This document shows positions 6,859 through 9,385 of a DNA stretch of 9,385 nt, piece after piece. Numbering within the stretch: the first letter of the stretch is position 1; every line of letters begins with the position of its first letter. Below the pieces are notes generated by a model. It was not told the origin of the DNA, did not search any database, and saw nothing but the letters and a program-made list of their open reading frames with translations. The position numbers were made by a program, and so were the translations under genes. The stretch comes from Caldithrix sp964468415 (lineage in GTDB: Bacteria; Calditrichota; Calditrichia; Calditrichales; Calditrichaceae). The stretch is from assembly GCA_964468415.1 (NCBI GenBank), contig CAYXUS010000237.1:1-9385 (forward strand), in the 5' to 3' direction.

Positions 6859-6909
6859 GGCTCCTTTCCCAAAGGGTTCACTTCCGTGACGGAGCCAGTT
6901 CCCCCAGGG
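6859..6909 (+). repeat. Degenerate tandem repeat, copy 2
   Basis: This is the shorter unit of the pair. It shares TTTCCCA, CACTTCCGTGACGG and AGTTCCCCCA with copy 1, directly abutting it. It also contains a CCC-AAA-GGG mini-hairpin (6868-6876). Confidence 0.6.
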
Positions 6910-6931
6910 CGCCACATCACATTCGCAATTT

Positions 6932-6959
6932 AAAGAAATGCCCGACAACGTGTAAGGCA
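6932..6959 (-). terminator. Candidate terminator after the UPF0210 gene
   Basis: On the minus strand a 9-bp stem with one mismatch (outer TGCC/GGCA, inner ACA/TGT) and a 3-base loop is followed by TTTCTTT. It begins one base after the TGA of the UPF0210 gene. This would end the BMC-P/ACT/UPF0210 transcript before the spacer. The stem is modest in strength. Confidence 0.4.
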
Positions 6960-6960
6960 A

Positions 6961-8325
6961 TCAATTCCGCTGGCCACGACTGGGTGCCGGATACTGGCCT
7001 CCCCGATTTACGAAAATCTGATTATTTAATTGCGACACTTTCATAATGGGAGCTTTACCCAACAGGCCGCCATAGTCCACAAACTCTCCCGCTTTTTTGC
7101 CCGGCACGGGAATAATACGCGCGGCCGTGGTCTTGTTGTTCATAATGCCAATGGCACATTCATCCAGAATAATCCCGGAAATCACCGACGCCGGGGTATC
7201 GCCCGGAATGGCAATCATATCCAGGCCCACACTACACACACTGGTCATGGCCTCTAACTTCTCAATCGAGATGTGTCCTTTTTCGGCGGCTTCGATCATA
7301 CCGGCATCTTCACTTACCGGGATAAAGGCGCCGCTCATTCCGCCCACATGCGAAGTTGCCATCATGCCACCTTTTTTCACCGAATCCGTAAGCAATGCCA
7401 GAGCTGCGGTTGTTCCGGCTGCGCCCACATCTTCCAGCCCCATTGCTTTCAGGATATCGGCCACGGAATCGCCCGGCATGGGTGTCGGGGCCAGAGAAAT
7501 GTCCACAATACCAAATTGCACGTTCTGAAATTCAGCTACTTTTTTACCAATGAACTCTCCGGCCCGGGTAATTTTAAATGCCATACGTCGAATGCGGTCG
7601 CTAAGCGAAGCCATGTCCAGTTGTTCAGGTGCCTCACGAACGGCACGCAAAATCACCCCGGGCCCGCTGATGCCTACATTTACCACAACTTCGGGTTCGG
7701 AAACCCCATGAAACGCACCGGCAATAAAAGGGTTGTCTTCCGGCGCATTGGCAAACACCACCAGCTTGGCACAACCGATGGCATCACGGTCGGCTGTTTT
7801 TTCCGCCGTGGCTTTGACGATTTCTCCCATCAGTCTGGCCGCATCCATATTAATGCCGGCCTTTGTCGTGGCAACATTAACCGAAGAGCAAACATGCTTG
7901 GTTAGCGAGAGAGCATTGGGAATAGACTTGATAAGGGCCAGATCGCCTTTGGAAAAGCCTTTTTGTACCAGCGCCGAATAGCCTGCCAGATAATCCACCC
8001 CCAACTCTTCCGCAGCCCGATCGAGCGTTTGGGCAATTTCCACAAAATCTTCGGGATGGTAGCCATCGGCCACAATGGCCAGAGGGGTAATGGAAATTCG
8101 CTTGTTCGCGATGGATATTCCATATTCCATTTCTACTTTGCGTGCCGCCTTAACGTGTTCGGAAGCGACCCGCATAATTTTATCGTAAATGTTTTTTTTC
8201 AAACGTTCCAGATTGTCACTACTGCAATCACGTAAATCAATTCCCAACGTAACGGTACGGATGTCAAAATGCTCGACCTCCGTCATGCGAATGGTTTCTA
8301 AAATTTCTTCAATGGAAAGCGGCAT
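6961..8325 (-). CDS. UPF0210 (DUF711, PFL-like fold) family protein
   Basis: This 454-residue protein spans the full UPF0210/DUF711 family. Landmarks in order are an N-terminal HFDIRTVTLGIDL, then SALVQKG, CSSVNVATTKAGINMDA, FANAPEDNPFIAGAFHG, NVGISGPGV, FGIVDLSLAPTP-like and AGTTAALALL segments, SGAFIPVSEDAGMI, and a C-terminal DYGGLLGKAPIMKV. Family members have a pyruvate-formate-lyase-like barrel in known structures but, as far as I know, no assigned reaction and no glycyl-radical motif. It usually pairs with a UPF0237 ACT protein, as here. A TTG at 8331 is an alternative start that would overlap the ACT gene's TGA, but AGGA (8333-8336) is spaced 7 bases from the ATG at 8325. This spacing favours the ATG. 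The ACT stop lies 2 bases before the ATG, so the two are probably translationally coupled. Confidence 0.9.
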   Translation of the reverse strand: MPLSIEEILETIRMTEVEHFDIRTVTLGIDLRDCSSDNLERLKKNIYDKIMRVASEHVKAARKVEMEYGISIANKRISITPLAIVADGYHPEDFVEIAQTLDRAAEELGVDYLAGYSALVQKGFSKGDLALIKSIPNALSLTKHVCSSVNVATTKAGINMDAARLMGEIVKATAEKTADRDAIGCAKLVVFANAPEDNPFIAGAFHGVSEPEVVVNVGISGPGVILRAVREAPEQLDMASLSDRIRRMAFKITRAGEFIGKKVAEFQNVQFGIVDISLAPTPMPGDSVADILKAMGLEDVGAAGTTAALALLTDSVKKGGMMATSHVGGMSGAFIPVSEDAGMIEAAEKGHISIEKLEAMTSVCSVGLDMIAIPGDTPASVISGIILDECAIGIMNNKTTAARIIPVPGKKAGEFVDYGGLLGKAPIMKVSQLNNQIFVNRGGQYPAPSRGQRN

Positions 8326-8327
8326 AA

Positions 8328-8786
8328 TCAAATCCTGTGCATTGCGTTAAAAATGTCTTCGTGTTGAATAATCACCTTCAGGTTGAGCTCTTCTCCCTTT
8401 TTGATCAGGGCGTTTTTTAACGTTTCAAAATCTTTGCTACTGTCGGAAATATCGACTAAAAGCATAACTGTAAAAAATTCTTGCATGAGCTTCTGGGTCA
8501 AATCCAGGATGTCGCATTTATTTTCGGCCAGAACGGTAGTAAGTCCGGCCAGAATGCCCGGTTGATTTTCTCCGAAAGCGGTAATGATAATGCGCTCGCC
8601 TTTGCGGGGTTTCTGCGCTGCCTGCACTTCTTTCCACTCTTGCACCACATCTTTATTGCTACCATCCATTTTGGCGATGGTCGATTTGACAACCTTTTCC
8701 ACTGTCTCAGGCGAGGCAGCCTGTCCTAACTGGCGCAATGCCTCTTCGGCAATTTTGCGAATATCATCTTCTTTTAATGCATTCAT
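8328..8786 (-). CDS. ACT-domain (UPF0237-type) protein with N-terminal helical extension
   Basis: Residues 65-152 form an ACT domain of the UPF0237 type, with the near-invariant stretches QPGILAGLTTVLAE, MQEFFTVMLLVD and the C-terminal QHEDIFNAMHRI. ACT domains bind small ligands such as amino acids and regulate or dimerise partner proteins. Normal UPF0237 proteins are about 90 residues, so the first 60 or so residues are extra. They contain two amphipathic helices, about 7-20 and 26-40, with matching hydrophobic spacing (Ile9, Ile12, Leu17, Leu20 and Val29, Val32, Ile37, Met40). A polar linker follows. This resembles the encapsulation peptides of BMC cargo proteins. The start ATG overlaps the BMC-P TGA in an ATGA, so the genes are coupled. 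The ACT call is firm; the cargo role is inference. Confidence 0.88.
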   Translation of the reverse strand: MNALKEDDIRKIAEEALRQLGQAASPETVEKVVKSTIAKMDGSNKDVVQEWKEVQAAQKPRKGERIIITAFGENQPGILAGLTTVLAENKCDILDLTQKLMQEFFTVMLLVDISDSSKDFETLKNALIKKGEELNLKVIIQHEDIFNAMHRI

Positions 8787-9100
8787 TGTTTATTCTTTCC
8801 TTTCTTCTCATCTTTCAAAAATTCGGGATCAACGTCCATGCGGTCAACAATACCTACCACGGCCGCTTCCAAACTTAAATCCGAAGGGTTTTCGGGACAG
8901 ATGGCCTTGCGCGCGGCATGCCCGTAAGCACAAATCACCAATTCCCCGATTCCCGCCCCTAAAACATCGGCCACAACCACCACGTCGGTAAGCGGCGCTT
9001 TTTTCAGATTGATCGGATTGACAATTAAGAAACGTAAATTTTTAAGGTTATCGGTCTTTTTTGTAGACCACACCGATCCGACAACTTTAGCTAAAAACAA
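8783..9100 (-). CDS. Bacterial microcompartment vertex protein (BMC-P, EutN/CcmL family)
   Basis: This 105-residue protein has the pentamer signature: N-terminal LAKVVGSVWSTKK, a central ADVLGAGIGELVICAYGHAAR (the GAG-GE loop and the following AAR) and a final IVDRMDV. BMC-P pentamers close the twelve vertices of icosahedral microcompartment shells. It is slightly longer than most members because of a Lys-rich polar tail (about residues 92-105). The start is TTG, preceded by AAGGA at 5-base spacing. No ATG fits the conserved N-terminus. It is first in a tight operon with the ACT and UPF0210 genes. No hexamer or trimer shell gene is visible in the window; they may lie beyond it or elsewhere in the genome. 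Family confidence is high. Confidence 0.88.
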   Translation of the reverse strand: MFLAKVVGSVWSTKKTDNLKNLRFLIVNPINLKKAPLTDVVVVADVLGAGIGELVICAYGHAARKAICPENPSDLSLEAAVVGIVDRMDVDPEFLKDEKKGKNKQ

Positions 9101-9105
9101 AGCGT

Positions 9106-9110
9106 TCCTT
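9106..9110 (-). promoter_or_regulatory. Ribosome binding site for the TTG-started BMC-P gene
   Basis: AAGGA on the minus strand lies 5 bases before the TTG at 9100. Together with the family's conserved N-terminus it supports the non-ATG start. Confidence 0.7.
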
Positions 9111-9143
9111 TCTTTGGTTTCGCTAATTTTCTAAATCAAATTC

Positions 9144-9172
9144 AATCTAACACTTTTAAAGAATATTTTCAA
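9144..9172 (-). promoter_or_regulatory. Candidate sigma-70-type promoter for the BMC-P operon
   Basis: On the minus strand TTGAAA (-35, 9167-9172) and TAGATT (-10, 9144-9149) are 17 bases apart, matching the consensus at 5/6 and 4/6. Transcription would start near 9137, about 37 bases before the TTG. The region is A/T-rich, as expected. This rests on pattern matching only. Confidence 0.45.
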
Positions 9173-9251
9173 TGGCTGGAAAACAAATTTGCGGTACGGC
9201 TACTTTCTGGCGGCACGAATTTTAGCCGCTGATCCACACGGAGCAAGATGA

Positions 9252-9318
9252 AAAAGGAAAAAAGGCCGCCGGTTGCCGAGTAGTCCCGGCCTGCCGGGGC
9301 GTATCGAGGCACCGGCGG
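9252..9318 (-). terminator. Long imperfect palindrome with T-tract, terminator-like
   Basis: Outer arms CCGCCGGT (9266-9273) and ACCGGCGG (9311-9318) and inner arms CCCGGC (9285-9290) and GCCGGG (9293-9298) share one centre; the bases between pair only in part. On the minus strand it is followed by CCTTTTTTCCTTTTT. It could terminate a minus-strand transcript entering from beyond the window end, or attenuate the BMC-P operon if transcription starts farther upstream. A mobile palindromic repeat is the alternative. Confidence 0.45.
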
Positions 9319-9334
9319 GAATGGGCAACCCGCC
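9314..9334 (-). repeat. Hairpin sharing an arm with the terminator-like palindrome
   Basis: GGCGGG (9314-9319) and CCCGCC (9329-9334) form a 6-bp stem around a 9-base loop. The 9314-9318 arm is also needed by the long palindrome, so the two cannot both form. On the minus strand this hairpin would be transcribed first. Confidence 0.4.
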
Positions 9335-9385
9335 AAACACCATCCTGTGGGGACGATTGGATGCCAACACCGCATATGTTAGACA

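Larger units (their letters stand above)
6655..6960. other. Noncoding spacer with tandem repeats and G-rich minus strand
   Basis: This 306-base gap contains no convincing gene; the short open frames in it have repeat-derived composition. It holds two abutting degenerate repeats (6791-6909), a G-quadruplex-capable stretch on the minus strand (6826-6853), a possible terminator after the UPF0210 gene (6932-6959), and an A/T-rich stretch (about 6655-6705) before the nitrilase gene. No clear promoter could be identified in that stretch. Confidence 0.6.
9173..9385. other. Noncoding region with inverted repeats and spacer-repeat-like sequence
   Basis: No believable gene lies in this stretch. The one open frame crossing it has Pro/Arg/Gly-rich, repeat-derived translation. 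It holds a long palindrome (9266-9318) with a minus-strand T-tract, a hairpin sharing one arm (9314-9334), and, near 9215-9245, a stretch resembling, from memory, interspersed spacer repeats of other bacteria. Any upstream BMC gene would begin beyond 9385. Confidence 0.5.

Noticed and set aside
6696..6920. 74-residue minus-strand open frame in the spacer
   Set aside because: Its Gly/Trp/Glu-rich translation comes from the G-rich tandem repeat, not from a protein-coding sequence.
9169..9375. 68-residue minus-strand open frame upstream of BMC-P
   Set aside because: It runs through the palindrome and repeat-like sequence, with a Pro/Arg/Gly-rich translation and no plausible ribosome binding site.
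1..9385. CRISPR arrays, tRNA or rRNA genes, transposase genes
   Set aside because: No regularly spaced identical repeats, no tRNA-like cloverleaf and no transposase motifs were seen.

Overview
The window is a bacterial chromosomal segment of middling G+C with compact gene clusters separated by noncoding spacers rich in hairpins and decayed repeats. The combination of a bacterial-microcompartment (BMC) vertex gene, non-ATG starts and repeat-laden spacers would fit a Calditrichota- or FCB-type organism. That taxonomic guess is an inference with low confidence; nothing seen here fixes the lineage.

Left half, plus strand (223-5797): four enzyme genes in a row. They encode an ATCase/OTCase-superfamily carbamoyltransferase that resembles YgeW, a zinc-ribbon threonine-synthase-like PLP enzyme, a second and different fold-type II PLP enzyme of 487 residues, and a cyclic amidohydrolase of the dihydroorotase/allantoinase/hydantoinase group. 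Gaps of about 100, 81 and 252 bases separate them. The first gap holds two perfect, covarying hairpins. The third holds a hairpin followed by a plausible promoter.

Right half, minus strand (9100 down to 5794): a BMC-P (EutN/CcmL) vertex protein, an ACT-domain (UPF0237-type) protein and a UPF0210/DUF711 protein form a tight operon with start/stop contacts. A 306-base spacer with G-rich tandem repeats follows, then a nitrilase-superfamily amidohydrolase on the same strand. The nitrilase and cyclic amidohydrolase genes converge and overlap at a shared TTAA.

Possible joint function (inference): a cyclic amidohydrolase and a nitrilase-type C-N hydrolase can open and decarbamoylate ureide rings. 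A carbamoyltransferase run in the phosphorolytic direction would give carbamoyl phosphate, and fold-type II PLP enzymes could deaminate the resulting amino acid. This resembles the E. coli ygeW-ygeX-ygeY-hyuA-yqeA purine/ureide region. The adjacent vertex gene, and an ACT protein with an encapsulation-peptide-like N-terminal helix, suggest that a microcompartment may be involved. No BMC hexamer, aldehyde dehydrogenase or carbamate kinase lies inside the window, so the link is circumstantial.
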